Source: an uncultured Granulosicoccaceae bacterium
GTDB lineage: Bacteria; Pseudomonadota; Gammaproteobacteria; Granulosicoccales; Granulosicoccaceae
Reading direction: 5' to 3'
DNA length: 64,000 nucleotides
NCBI GenBank assembly: GCA_937922675.1
Contig: CALAJN010000016.1
Coordinates: 60,156-124,155, forward strand
The notes below the pieces were generated by a model that had not been told where the DNA came from, ran no database searches, and saw only the letters and a program-made list of their open reading frames with translations. A program made the translations under genes and the position numbers. Each line of letters opens with the position of its first letter. Position 1 is the first letter of the stretch. Below, piece after piece: positions 25,270-34,351 of this stretch.

Positions 25270-26391
25270 CTAGGCAGCCTTGCGATAGCTGCCATCGAAC
25301 ACTGCCTGCCACCACGCTTCGTTGTCCAAGTACCAATCTATCGTTTTCTTGATACCCGTCTCGAAATCGGTCGCAGGCTGAAATCCGAGTTCAGTCTCGA
25401 TTTTGCTCGCGTCAATAGCGTATCGAAAATCATGACCGGCGCGATCAGTGACAAACTGGATCAACGTCTCTGACGGCTCACCTACCGCTGCCGGTGTGTG
25501 TGGAAAGCGCTCGACCAGCTCTGGTCGGGCGGCCATGCGCTCATCGACAGAACGACACACCTCTCTCACGATATCGATATTCGTCCATTCATTGCAGCCA
25601 CCGATATTATAGGTCTCGCCCAATTCACCCGACTCAAGCACGCGCTCTATGCCGCGCGCATGGTCTTCAACGAACAACCAGTCACGCACGTTCATGCCGT
25701 CGCCGTAGATGGGCAGATCACGTCCGTGCAGCACGTTCAAGATCATCAAGGGCACGAGCTTTTCTGGAAAGTGAAATGGCCCGTAATTGTTTGAACAATT
25801 ACTGGTCGTGACTTGCAGCCCGTACGTGTGGTGCCATGCGCGTACCAGATGATCCGACGCCGCCTTGCTCGCTGAATACGGCGAGTTGGGTGCATAGGCG
25901 GTTGATTCGGTAAACGCTGGATCCTCATGCGTCAAGGACCCGAAGACTTCATCGGTGCTCACATGATGAAAACGATGTGCGATAGCCGTTTGCCCGGTAG
26001 ACGCCGGCTCCAACTGCCAGACCTTGCGTGCTGCCTTGAGCAGGCTGAGCGTACCTAGAACATTCGCCTCCACAAACACATCTGGGCCTTCGATCGAACG
26101 ATCCACATGGCTTTCGGCTGCAAAGTGCACAATTGTGTTCAAGGCCTCATCACGCAGCAGGTGCTCGACAAGTTCTGTGTTGTTGATATCACCGTGCACA
26201 AAACGACACTGGCTGTCCTCGAGACCGTCGAGGTTGGCTCGATTACCCGCATAGGTCAATGCATCCAGAACCACCACCGTGTCATCGGGACGTGCGCCGC
26301 GCCAATATCTGACGAAATTGGCTCCGATGAAGCCGGCGCCACCGGTGACCAACAAGCGACGATCGGTGACGGGCATTTCCGTAACGGTCAT
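25270..26391 (-). CDS. rfbB: dTDP-glucose 4,6-dehydratase
   Basis: Second step of dTDP-L-rhamnose synthesis. 373 aa from the ATG at 26391, which overlaps the rfbD stop (ATGA); the frame is open 13 codons further but family N-termini favour this start. Extended SDR fold: NAD-binding GGAGFIG (17-23), HFAAESHVDRSIEGP, HVSTDEVFGSL and the catalytic YSASKAASDHLVRAWHHTYGL, then NNYGPFHFPEKLVPLMI. It is the last gene of rfbC-rfbD-rfbB; the matching nucleotidyltransferase rfbA is 32 kb away in the polysaccharide locus. Confidence 0.96.
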   Translation of the reverse strand: MTVTEMPVTDRRLLVTGGAGFIGANFVRYWRGARPDDTVVVLDALTYAGNRANLDGLEDSQCRFVHGDINNTELVEHLLRDEALNTIVHFAAESHVDRSIEGPDVFVEANVLGTLSLLKAARKVWQLEPASTGQTAIAHRFHHVSTDEVFGSLTHEDPAFTESTAYAPNSPYSASKAASDHLVRAWHHTYGLQVTTSNCSNNYGPFHFPEKLVPLMILNVLHGRDLPIYGDGMNVRDWLFVEDHARGIERVLESGELGETYNIGGCNEWTNIDIVREVCRSVDERMAARPELVERFPHTPAAVGEPSETLIQFVTDRAGHDFRYAIDASKIETELGFQPATDFETGIKKTIDWYLDNEAWWQAVFDGSYRKAA

Positions 26392-27287
26392 ACAAGTTCT
26401 CCAAGCATCGCGCGAAGATCCGCGCGCCAATGTGAGGGATCAATATTGAGCGCAGCGCGTGTGGAGACAAGATCCATCACGCTGTAGTTCGGGCGTGCTG
26501 CTGGCGTCGGATATTCGGCGGTACTCAGCGGTTTGACCACGACATCCCGCGATACCAATCCAAGCGACTGCCCTTCTTCGAGCACCGCTACGGCAAAGTC
26601 ATACCATGAAGCAGCACCTGCTCCTGTCCAGTGAAACACACCGGATGCCCGCTGCGAACAGGCCGTCCACAAGGCTCTGGCAAGCGAATTGGCCCAGGTG
26701 GGCGAGCCGATCTGATCAGCGATCACACCAATTTCATCGCGCTCATTCATCAAGCGCAACATGGTCTTGACGAAGTTGTTGCCATGGCTCGAGTAGACCC
26801 AGGCAGTCCTTACAATCGCCGCCTGCGGGCAGGCATCGCGAACGGCAATTTCCCCGTCGAGCTTGGTTCGCCCGTAGATCCCCATCGGGGCTGTGGCGGC
26901 ATCAGTGGCAAACGGCGAACCGTTGCCTGGTCCAAAGACAAAGTCCGTAGACACGTGTGCAAACCAGGCCCCAATAGCCTCGGCGCCAGCGGCAAGTTGT
27001 GCTGCACCCTCGACATTGACTCGCCGCGCTGCCTCCGGCTCGCTTTCTGCTGCATCGACACCCGTCCATGCTGCCGCATTGATCACGGCATCCGGTTCGA
27101 GTTCCTGCAGGACACGATTGACGGACGTCTTGTCTGCGATATCAACTCGTTCGCCCACATCGGACAGCGGCATGGCTTCGACGCCTTGTGGCACGGTCCG
27201 CATCAATTCATGAAACAACTGCCCGCGCTCACTGCCGGCAATCACTATTCGAGTTGGCGCAGAGGACTCAACGCTGTCAGCACTCAT
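26388..27287 (-). CDS. rfbD: dTDP-4-dehydrorhamnose reductase
   Basis: Last step of dTDP-L-rhamnose synthesis, NAD(P)H-dependent. 299 aa. SDR features: DAVINAAAWTGVDAAESEPEAARRVNVEGAAQLA (~64-97), VSTDFVFGPG, and YGRTKLDGEIAV with the catalytic Tyr and Lys; AIVRTAWVYSSHGNNFVKTML is typical of RmlD. The N-terminal nucleotide-binding region (RIVIAGSERGQLF) departs from the usual GxxGQLG by having Ser-Glu-Arg. Starts and stops overlap by 4 bp with rfbC upstream and rfbB downstream. Confidence 0.94.
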   Translation of the reverse strand: MSADSVESSAPTRIVIAGSERGQLFHELMRTVPQGVEAMPLSDVGERVDIADKTSVNRVLQELEPDAVINAAAWTGVDAAESEPEAARRVNVEGAAQLAAGAEAIGAWFAHVSTDFVFGPGNGSPFATDAATAPMGIYGRTKLDGEIAVRDACPQAAIVRTAWVYSSHGNNFVKTMLRLMNERDEIGVIADQIGSPTWANSLARALWTACSQRASGVFHWTGAGAASWYDFAVAVLEEGQSLGLVSRDVVVKPLSTAEYPTPAARPNYSVMDLVSTRAALNIDPSHWRADLRAMLGELV

Positions 27288-27856
27288 GCGGCACGATCAA
27301 ATCGCTGCTGCTCGAAGGTCTCTGCAAGGCTCAGGGGTAGGCCTGCCTCATCCTTTGCCGCAAGTTGGGGCTCCCCGCCGATCGCAAGTGGCCATTCAAT
27401 GCCAACCTCAGGATCGTTCCACATCAAGCTGCGCTCATGTTCGGGAGCATAGTAATCAGTGCACTTGTACTGGAAGTCGGCACTGTCGCTCAGGGTGTAG
27501 AACCCATGTGCAAAACCTTCCGGGACCCACAACTGCCGCTTGTTCTCTGCATTCAGCTCAACCCCTACCCAACGCCCGAAGGTTGAGGAATTGCGGCGCA
27601 TGTCGACAGCCACATCGAAAACGGCTCCAGCTGTGACTCTGACCAATTTGCCCTGAGTCTGTTTCATCTGATAGTGCATGCCACGCAGCACGCCGCGCGC
27701 GGACCGGCTGTGATTGTCCTGAACAAAGTCAGTCGGCAACCCAGCCTCACTGAACACACGACGATTGAAGCTTTCAAGAAAGAAGCCTCGATCATCACCG
27801 AAGGCTGTAGGCTCGATGATCAGAACTTCAGGGATTTCGGTCTTGATTACTTGCAT
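27284..27856 (-). CDS. rfbC: dTDP-4-dehydrorhamnose 3,5-epimerase
   Basis: Third step of dTDP-L-rhamnose synthesis; a cupin-fold epimerase of 190 aa (usual ~180). Family motifs are FGDDRGFFLESFN, FVQDNHSRSARGVLRGMHYQ with the catalytic His, KLVRVTAGAVFDVAVDMRRNSSTFGRWVGVELNAEN, and WVPEGFAHGFYTLSDSADFQYKCTDYYAPEHE with the catalytic Tyr. It is the first gene of the leftward rfbC-rfbD-rfbB operon, 101 bp after the end of the dehydrogenase-like gene, so it may also be read from upstream. Confidence 0.96.
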   Translation of the reverse strand: MQVIKTEIPEVLIIEPTAFGDDRGFFLESFNRRVFSEAGLPTDFVQDNHSRSARGVLRGMHYQMKQTQGKLVRVTAGAVFDVAVDMRRNSSTFGRWVGVELNAENKRQLWVPEGFAHGFYTLSDSADFQYKCTDYYAPEHERSLMWNDPEVGIEWPLAIGGEPQLAAKDEAGLPLSLAETFEQQRFDRAA

Positions 27857-27957
27857 GGCTCAGGCACAGTCCAGCGCTCCCTGACAGGAGCTTCCAACAA
27901 GTCAGCCTGCACATTGTGTTCCACTCTGCACCGGCACATGCTCGGCGGTGCTTGTGC

Positions 27958-30429
27958 TCAGTTGCCCCTTAGTCGCTTGCCTGTCGGGTCCAGCGCCGCC
28001 CGCAATCCAGCACGGGCTGCAAACCGTTCGCCGCCGATGTCTATCGACCAATTACCGGCATCGAGCCAGTCCTGGTCAATAGCCTCGTCAGATTTGACGT
28101 AGCCCAAACCGACAGCGGCACCGAGGGTGTGTCCGTAGCCCCCGGACGTCAGATAACCTACGCACCGATCACCTGCCAGGATAGGCTCATGATGCCAAAG
28201 CTGAGGTTCTGGATCATCGAGCACAAACTGTACAAGCCGCTTGTTCAGATGCGAGCCTGATTCCTTTTGTAGAGCTATGGCCTCTCGCCCGATGAAGCCA
28301 CCCGGTTTATCAAGAGCGCACACAAAGCCGACACCAGCCTCCAACGGCGTGTCCTCGTCAGCAACGTCGTGCCCGAAATGCAGGAATTTCTTCTCAAGTC
28401 GACCACTATCGAGCGCATGCAGCCCGGCGAGTCTCAGCCCGTACGACTCACCAGCAGCAAGCAATCGGTCAAATACCGGGATCGCCATGTCGCTATCCAT
28501 AGTGAGCTCCCAACCCAACTCACCCACAAAGGACACGCGCGTTGCTCGCACCGGGGCATAGCCGATCTCGGCCTTCTGACTCGTCCCGAACGGAAATGCC
28601 TCATCAGAAAGATCTATCCCGAGCAGCGGCTCGAGCAGCGCTCTGCTGCGCGGCCCCATGACACCAAAGATGGCGTGTTGGCTGGTGACATCCGTGACGC
28701 TGCAAGCACTGTCAGAGTCGATGTGCCGTTGCAACCAATCAAGATCCTTGTGCGTGGTTGCGGCTCCCGAAATCACCAGAAACCGTCGCTCGTCAAGGCG
28801 TGTGACAGTCAGGTCGGCCTCTATGCCACCGCGCGCATTGAGCCAATGGGTGTACACGATGCGCCCGGCGGGCACATCGATATTGGCGCTACAGATACGG
28901 CTGAGCTGGTCAAGCGCATCGCGCCCCTGAACCAGATACTTCGAGAAGCTGGACTGCTCGAACAACACGACAGCTTCACGCGCAGCACGATGTTCGGCCG
29001 CTGAGTGCTCAAACCAGTTCTGCCGACCAAAACTGTACTCGTAGACTGGCTCTACTCCACTGGGAGCAAACCAGTTGGGCCGCTCCCAGCCAGCCACCTG
29101 CCCAAAACACGCCCGATGCTCTATCAGCCGCTGATGAACCGGGAGCAGACGCACGTTGCGTGCGGTCTCGAATTGCCGGAACGGATAGTGGCGTTCATAG
29201 AGAAGACCCAGCGACTCGGTGACACGCTCCTCGAGAAAAGCCTGCGTACCCATGAAGGGGTATACGCGTCTGATGTCGTTGCCCCATAGATCAATCGGAG
29301 AGTGCCCATGATGCATCCACTCGGCGCAGACCTTGCCAATCCCACCTGAACTTTGGATTCCTACCGAATTGAGGCCTGCGGCTACAAAGTACCCACCTAC
29401 CTCAGGTGACTCGCCCACGTGAAATTGATCATCCGGGGTAAAGGATTCAGGTCCGCAAAAAAAACTACGCCAGCCAGCATCCTGCAAGATTGGCACACGC
29501 GCCATCGCATCCTCGAGCACCGGCATCAACTGCTCCTCCATATGTCCTGGCAGTTCATCAAAACAGAAGTCCGCCGGGATACCCCGCTGGCCCCAGGCAA
29601 GCGCCTTTTTCTCGAACGCACCCACCAGAAGCCCACCCGCGTCCTCCTTGATGTACACGCATTTGTCATGATCACGCAGAACCGGCAGATCACGATGCAC
29701 CGCATCAAGTTTCTCGGTCACAGCGTAGTAATGCTCGCAGGCATGCAAGGGCACGTTCACACCGGATTTTTTGCCCAGGCTGCGTGCCCACATGCCTCCG
29801 GCGTTCACGACGTAGTCGGTTTTCACGATGCCCTGATCAGTCGCAACCCCGGCCACACGGCCGTTCTCAATCAACACATCGTCAACCGTCACACCCTCAA
29901 GGCACGTCGCTCCGCGCGCACGGGCACCCTTGATAAAAGCGAGTGTGATTTCGGTCGGGTTGCCTTTTCCATCGTGCGCCACGAAAGTGCCACCGATCAG
30001 CCCTTCGGTATCGACAAGCGGGAAGAGATTCCCAATCTCGCCTGGTGTCACCAGATCAACCTGAGTGACGCCAAAGGCATTGTTCATCGAGGCAGTGCGC
30101 CTGAGCTCCTCCCAGCGGTCTTGTGAATGCGCGATCGACAGGCTACCGACCTGACGAAACCCGGTGCTTTGCCCGGTTTCCGCCTCGATGTCGTACAGCA
30201 GGCGCATGGAATATTCCGCAAGCCGCGCATGCGGCTCACTAGCGCGCTGTGTGCCAATCAGACCGGCAGCATGCCAGGTCGTGCCGCACGCAAACTGGCG
30301 ACGCTCGAGCAACACCACATCCTGCCAGCCAAGCTTTGCCAGGTGCCAGGCAACACTGGCGCCGGTTACACCGCCGCCAATGATGACGGCGCTGGCACGC
30401 TCTGGTAACGAGGATCGGTCCGCGCTCAT
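27958..30429 (-). CDS. Dimethylglycine/sarcosine dehydrogenase-like FAD protein with GCV_T domain
   Basis: 823 aa from ATG 30429 (overlapping the previous stop, ATGA). The N-terminal DAO-type FAD domain has VIIGGGVTGASVAWHLAKLGW (15-35) and the FAD-attachment-like CGTTWHAAGLIGTQRASEP; a FAO_M-like middle region follows (~400-460), then the aminomethyltransferase/GCV_T folate domain (~470-810; RVSFVGELGWELTM, GLHALDSGRLEKKFLHFGHDVADEDTPLEAGVGF). This architecture is that of dimethylglycine and sarcosine dehydrogenases, which demethylate N-methyl glycines and pass the carbon to tetrahydrofolate. The exact substrate is not determined by sequence. It forms an operon with nitronate monooxygenase. 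Confidence 0.88.
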   Translation of the reverse strand: MSADRSSLPERASAVIIGGGVTGASVAWHLAKLGWQDVVLLERRQFACGTTWHAAGLIGTQRASEPHARLAEYSMRLLYDIEAETGQSTGFRQVGSLSIAHSQDRWEELRRTASMNNAFGVTQVDLVTPGEIGNLFPLVDTEGLIGGTFVAHDGKGNPTEITLAFIKGARARGATCLEGVTVDDVLIENGRVAGVATDQGIVKTDYVVNAGGMWARSLGKKSGVNVPLHACEHYYAVTEKLDAVHRDLPVLRDHDKCVYIKEDAGGLLVGAFEKKALAWGQRGIPADFCFDELPGHMEEQLMPVLEDAMARVPILQDAGWRSFFCGPESFTPDDQFHVGESPEVGGYFVAAGLNSVGIQSSGGIGKVCAEWMHHGHSPIDLWGNDIRRVYPFMGTQAFLEERVTESLGLLYERHYPFRQFETARNVRLLPVHQRLIEHRACFGQVAGWERPNWFAPSGVEPVYEYSFGRQNWFEHSAAEHRAAREAVVLFEQSSFSKYLVQGRDALDQLSRICSANIDVPAGRIVYTHWLNARGGIEADLTVTRLDERRFLVISGAATTHKDLDWLQRHIDSDSACSVTDVTSQHAIFGVMGPRSRALLEPLLGIDLSDEAFPFGTSQKAEIGYAPVRATRVSFVGELGWELTMDSDMAIPVFDRLLAAGESYGLRLAGLHALDSGRLEKKFLHFGHDVADEDTPLEAGVGFVCALDKPGGFIGREAIALQKESGSHLNKRLVQFVLDDPEPQLWHHEPILAGDRCVGYLTSGGYGHTLGAAVGLGYVKSDEAIDQDWLDAGNWSIDIGGERFAARAGLRAALDPTGKRLRGN

Positions 30430-31415
30430 GAGGTTACCCCGATGCGGGTTTCTTGCCCGTGGCGCGCAGGGCAAACCACTGGAGCCTCGTGCAGAGCGTT
30501 GATCGAGGTAGTAAATTCACGTTCGAGCTCGATGACCAGATCCGCAACGGTTGGCGTGTCCGAAATACCACTGGCACCGTGCCCCGCAGACCAGATATCA
30601 CGCCAGGCCTTGGCTTCACTCTCGATCGCATTGAGCTCCGGTTGACTGCCATCACTGCCGTCGCCGAGCGCGCCACGAGCTCGCGCTGCTTCGATGCTCG
30701 TGGTCAGAAAATTTGCATTGACCCCGGAAACAGCGTCCGTATAAGTGATGTCCTTGGCGGCAGAGTGAACCTCTTCAATCGCGTGCTTGTAGCTGTCTTC
30801 GGCGCGGCTCTCAGCGGTACAGATGAAGCGAGTACCAAGATAGGCATAGTCAGCACCGGCCAATCGTGCTGCGGCGATATCACGCCCGCGGGACAAGGAT
30901 CCGGAAAGCACCACAGTGCCATCAAAAAACGAGCGCACCTCATTCAGAAAGGCAAAGGGGTTCAGGGTGCCGGCGTGCCCGCCCGCCCCGGCTGCTACGC
31001 AGATCAATCCGTCCACACCAGCCTCGGCAGCCTTTTCGGCATGGCGTCGATTGATAACGTCATGGAACACCAGCCCGCCGTAGGAATGGACTGCATCTAC
31101 CACTTCCTTGACAGCACCTAGCGATGTGATGACAAGTGGCACACGGTGCTGCACGCAGGTTTCAAGATCCGCTTGCAAGCGAGTGTTACTGCCGTGGACG
31201 ATCAGATTGACGCCAAAGCCTGGGTGCAGAACCCCCTCCAATGCGCTCTCGATCGTCTGCAGCCACTCGACCAGACCCTCGGTACTCCGCTGATTGAGCG
31301 CCGGAAACGTGCCAACAATACCCGCCCGACAACTCGCAATGACGAGCTCCGGACCGGAGACGAGGAACATCGGCGCCGCGATGACAGGCAGACGCAGAAA
31401 ATCAGTTTTGATCAC
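30426..31415 (-). CDS. Nitronate monooxygenase (2-nitropropane dioxygenase family)
   Basis: FMN-dependent TIM-barrel enzyme, 329 aa from a GTG. N-terminal FLRLPVIAAPMFLVSGPELVIASCRAGIVGTFPALNQRS, the segment HDVINRRHAEKAAEAGVDGLICVAAGAGGHAGTLNPFAF (~118-156) with the catalytic-type His and Gly-rich phosphate site, and GADYAYLGTRFICTAESRA (~190-208) mark the family. Such enzymes oxidise alkyl nitronates (for example propionate-3-nitronate) or act as related flavin oxidases. It is first in a two-gene operon with the dimethylglycine-dehydrogenase-like gene. A perfect 10-bp inverted repeat lies just upstream of its start. Confidence 0.88.
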   Translation of the reverse strand: MIKTDFLRLPVIAAPMFLVSGPELVIASCRAGIVGTFPALNQRSTEGLVEWLQTIESALEGVLHPGFGVNLIVHGSNTRLQADLETCVQHRVPLVITSLGAVKEVVDAVHSYGGLVFHDVINRRHAEKAAEAGVDGLICVAAGAGGHAGTLNPFAFLNEVRSFFDGTVVLSGSLSRGRDIAAARLAGADYAYLGTRFICTAESRAEDSYKHAIEEVHSAAKDITYTDAVSGVNANFLTTSIEAARARGALGDGSDGSQPELNAIESEAKAWRDIWSAGHGASGISDTPTVADLVIELEREFTTSINALHEAPVVCPARHGQETRIGVTS

Positions 31416-31431
31416 GGGCAGAGCGGGGGAA

Positions 31432-31460
31432 GCAGAATGAAACCATCCACTTCATTCTGC
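31432..31460 (-). promoter_or_regulatory. Perfect 10-bp inverted repeat upstream of nitronate monooxygenase
   Basis: GCAGAATGAA (31432-31441) and TTCATTCTGC (31451-31460) are separated by 9 bp, ending 16 bp before the GTG start. There is no T run. It may be an operator dyad or a hairpin in the leader controlling translation. Confidence 0.55.
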
Positions 31461-31469
31461 CAGAGCGTG

Positions 31470-31507
31470 GCGCCGGACGCCGTCGTCACGGCGACACAAT
31501 CCGGCGC
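31470..31507. repeat. Nested palindrome between the RAYT gene and nitronate monooxygenase
   Basis: GCGCCGGA (31470-31477) pairs with TCCGGCGC (31500-31507); inside, CGCCGT (31478-31483) pairs with ACGGCG (31488-31493) around a CGTC loop, leaving a 6-nt one-sided bulge ACACAA. No T run. It lies 17 bp past the 3' end of the transposase gene and has the bulged-hairpin form of REP elements. Confidence 0.55.
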
Positions 31508-31524
31508 GACGGCTTGGTAACGAG

Positions 31525-32463
31525 CTAGCCCGCAGCAACCCTCTTGCCCAGCGCGCGTACATGCTTGTTCAGAGCCGAATCATCAGCAAGGCGGTCCCTG
31601 AAGTAGCGCTGATTACGACTCATGGTGGTCAGATCCCGATTAAATCGATCTGCCAGAGCGGTGAGGTTGGCAATGTTGTACTCCATCGCCAGGTAGGTGA
31701 TGGTTTGACGGATCGCGCTCTCACGCCTTGCACGACTCTCGGACTTCAGATCGGCCTCCTTGACGCCCTCTTCGCGGCAGATCAGTTTGACCAGTTGATT
31801 TAGTGTCATCGGCCGTTTTACCGCTTTGGCGGGTTTGAGAGCCCGCCGTCGGAACTTCGCGTCACCCAACAAACGCCCACCGTCCATGCCCCGTTCAAGA
31901 TCTCGTCGCTCGCCCTCGGACCTTGCGGCATCGACATGCTTGCCAAATGCTGTCATTGCCTTTTTGGCTGTTTTGCCAAAGTAGGCCAGGCAGCGCTCGG
32001 TGCTGACCCAGTTGCGATCATCCTTGCCGAGATACGTGGCGTGGCTGGACCATTTGTAGTCCGCCGCCTTCTTGGCCTTGTTCTCTCGAACCGGATTGTT
32101 GTGGATGTAGGCGACCAGGTCGGCAAGGTAGGCATCAGGATCAATCAGGACAGCCTTGTATCGGCCATGGAACAGAGGCCCATCCTCACCGTGCTGGCTG
32201 TTGTAGTACCGCGTGTAACGGAACGACAGGTTCTGCATCACCCGGGACAAGGGCACGTTAGCGACTTCTATCGCCAACTGCACATGATCCGGCATCCAGC
32301 AAAATCCAAGAATCTTGTGGTCAAACCGCTCGACGCCTTCGGCTACCAATGCCTCCCACTCACGCCGGTCCGCGACGTTACGGAACACCGGCTTGTCTTC
32401 CAATCCGCGCAATAGCACATGGTAGACAGCGCCGTTGAAATGAATTCTGGGTTTACGGGCCAT
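31525..32463 (-). CDS. REP-associated tyrosine transposase (RAYT) with DnaA-C-like tail
   Basis: 312 aa. N-terminal Y1/IS200-like domain (~1-150): ARKPRIHFNGAVYHVLLRG, FCWMPDHVQLAI at the metal site, LSFRYTRYYNSQHGEDGPLFHGRYKAVLID and AYLADLVAYIHNNPVREN with the presumed catalytic Tyr119. C-terminal part (~220-300; LNQLVKLICREEGVKEADL, AMEYNIANLTALADRFNRDLTTMSRNQRYFRDRL) resembles the DnaA C-terminal helix-turn-helix found in one RAYT group. RAYTs are single-copy domesticated transposases that mobilise REP hairpins rather than themselves. Oddity: the usual metal-binding His-x-His reads His60-Val-Gln62, so the second ligand is Gln. No IS ends flank it. Confidence 0.88.
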   Translation of the reverse strand: MARKPRIHFNGAVYHVLLRGLEDKPVFRNVADRREWEALVAEGVERFDHKILGFCWMPDHVQLAIEVANVPLSRVMQNLSFRYTRYYNSQHGEDGPLFHGRYKAVLIDPDAYLADLVAYIHNNPVRENKAKKAADYKWSSHATYLGKDDRNWVSTERCLAYFGKTAKKAMTAFGKHVDAARSEGERRDLERGMDGGRLLGDAKFRRRALKPAKAVKRPMTLNQLVKLICREEGVKEADLKSESRARRESAIRQTITYLAMEYNIANLTALADRFNRDLTTMSRNQRYFRDRLADDSALNKHVRALGKRVAAG

Positions 32464-32851
32464 AATTGTTTACGGAATAGTTGGGCACTGACACTGAGTT
32501 GATGTTGTTATACCTACCACGCTTGCATTGTATGCCTACATTCGTGACAGGATAATCACTTTTTTACAATGACATGAGTGGACCAGAACAAGGAGCGAAA
32601 GTTCACTAGTTGCAGTTTTTACGTGTAAGACCAGCTTTGGATGATGCGCACCGTTGCGGTCCGGTGCCGACTGGCCCTGACGCCATCCGGGCGCAGCCCT
32701 TGCGCCACCACCCTGCAGCCGGTTCGCCATCAACGGCTGGCGCCGGCCCCACGGTTGCGATACGCAACACAAGGAGGCCCCAGATTTCAGATCAAGCGCA
32801 ATCGGGCAATGGCTTACACTAGCGCCGACCAACTGGCAAGGCACACGCGCA
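32464..32851. other. Intergenic region between RAYT and dgt
   Basis: 388 bp between divergent genes. It contains a 6-bp hairpin GGCGCA/TGCGCC (32690-32706) and other GC palindromic bits (GGCGCCGGCC near 32735), but no terminator T run, RNA gene or convincing promoter. A short frame starting at the ATG 32809 has no family features. Confidence 0.5.
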
Positions 32852-34261
32852 TTGAGAGGCGGCTTGGAACACGGACAGAAACGACACGGCAATGTCAGCC
32901 GTGAGGACCATCAAGGCGACGTTTGGCTCGCACGACGATCACGCCGTGATCGGGCCAGCGGCGCTACGGATGGAAGACACGCCCGCGGCTTCAACAGCAC
33001 CCGTGCTGACAGCGAGTTCCAACGTGACCGTGCGCGCATCATTCACTCATCGTCCTTTCGGGCACTGCAATCAAAGACCCAGGTGCTTGGCTTGGGTGAG
33101 AGTGATTTTTACCGCACTCGCCTGACTCACTCGCTCGAAGTGGCGCAGATCGGCTCTGGCATCGCCGAGTGGCTGAGAGAGAACGCGAGCGATGCCGATC
33201 TGCGCTCATTGATGCCCTCGTTCAGTTTGATCGAGGCGATCTGTCTCGCCCACGATATAGGACACTCACCCTTCGGGCACGGCGGCGAGATTGCCATGAA
33301 CGCCATGATGCGAGAAGACGGAGGCTTTGAAGCGAATGGGCAGACCCTGAGAATTCTCGCAAGGCTCGGCGAGTACTCCGACCAGGACGGGCTGGACCTC
33401 ACGCGTCGCAGCATGCTCGGTACTATCAAATACCCCGCGCTCTACTCTGACACAGCCCGATATGCGACTAGCCTGCCCTCGCCTGCTCAACAGCCATTGA
33501 ACATCGACCACTGGGAGCCGCCCAAGTGTCTCTACGACACTGAAGCCGAGGTGCTCGATTGGTTGTTGGCACCGTTTTCCTCGGCAGATCGTGATCGACT
33601 CACCCAATTGGATACCCCCTCTGAACCCGGAAAACACCTACGCACACGCCACAAACCTTTCGACACCTCGATCATGGAGCTAGCCGACGACATCGCCTAC
33701 GGAGTACACGATCTTGAGGATGCACTGGCACTGTCACTGGTTCACCGCAACGTCTGGGACGAAAGCGTCAGCCAGCGCATACGGTCGATGGGCTTGCCCT
33801 CACCTTTTGACGACATGGATCTGATGGATCAGCGCTTGTTCGCAACCGCCACCACTGGACGCAAGCACGCGATCAGTATGCTGGTGAGCTACTTTATCCG
33901 CGAGATTTCCTTGACCAGGGACCAAGGCTTTGAACACCCCTTGCTGAGCTTCAAAGCCAGCATGTCGCCAGATGCCTACGCAGTGTTGCTGCTGATCAAA
34001 CAGTTCGTGATGAGTCATGTCATCAAACGGCCCGAGTTGCAGCATCTGCAATACAAGGGGCAACGGGTCATCATCACCTTGTTTGACATTTTTCGCGAAA
34101 ACCCGCAGCGGCTTCTCCCTGTCCCGATATTTTTGCAGTACGAACGCATCGGGCTACGCGCCATCGCCGACTATCTCAGTGCCATGACTGATGTATCGGC
34201 CGGCAAGCTCTATCACAAGTTATTGAGCCCCGCCTCAGGGTCGATATACGACCGCCCCTGA
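32852..34261 (+). CDS. dgt: Deoxyguanosinetriphosphate triphosphohydrolase (dGTPase)
   Basis: HD-domain enzyme that splits dGTP (or dNTPs) to nucleoside and triphosphate. Family order is FQRDRARIIHSSSFRALQSKTQVLG, the first metal His in TRLTHSLEVAQIG, the HD pair in CLAHDIGHSPFGHGGE, and the downstream Asp in IMELADDIAYGVHDLEDAL. At up to 469 aa it fits type-2 dGTPases (~430-500). Only TTG codons (32852, 32864) are available before the conserved WLARRSRRDRA, so the start is uncertain. It stands divergent from the RAYT gene and convergent with the large oxidase. Confidence 0.93.
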   Translation: MRGGLEHGQKRHGNVSREDHQGDVWLARRSRRDRASGATDGRHARGFNSTRADSEFQRDRARIIHSSSFRALQSKTQVLGLGESDFYRTRLTHSLEVAQIGSGIAEWLRENASDADLRSLMPSFSLIEAICLAHDIGHSPFGHGGEIAMNAMMREDGGFEANGQTLRILARLGEYSDQDGLDLTRRSMLGTIKYPALYSDTARYATSLPSPAQQPLNIDHWEPPKCLYDTEAEVLDWLLAPFSSADRDRLTQLDTPSEPGKHLRTRHKPFDTSIMELADDIAYGVHDLEDALALSLVHRNVWDESVSQRIRSMGLPSPFDDMDLMDQRLFATATTGRKHAISMLVSYFIREISLTRDQGFEHPLLSFKASMSPDAYAVLLLIKQFVMSHVIKRPELQHLQYKGQRVIITLFDIFRENPQRLLPVPIFLQYERIGLRAIADYLSAMTDVSAGKLYHKLLSPASGSIYDRP

Positions 34262-34351
34262 CTGCGCTCACCGAGGCGCTGACTGGTGCCATGCAATGGA
34301 GCGGCAACCCGAAACGTCTGTACCGCACCCGGAAACAGGCCTGTAAACAGA

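Noticed and set aside
26631..27452. 273-codon plus-strand ORF across rfbD/rfbC
   Set aside because: Antisense to two well-recognised rhamnose genes.
29419..30126. 235-codon plus-strand ORF inside the dehydrogenase-like gene
   Set aside because: Antisense shadow; the minus-strand gene is clearly a FAD/GCV_T protein.
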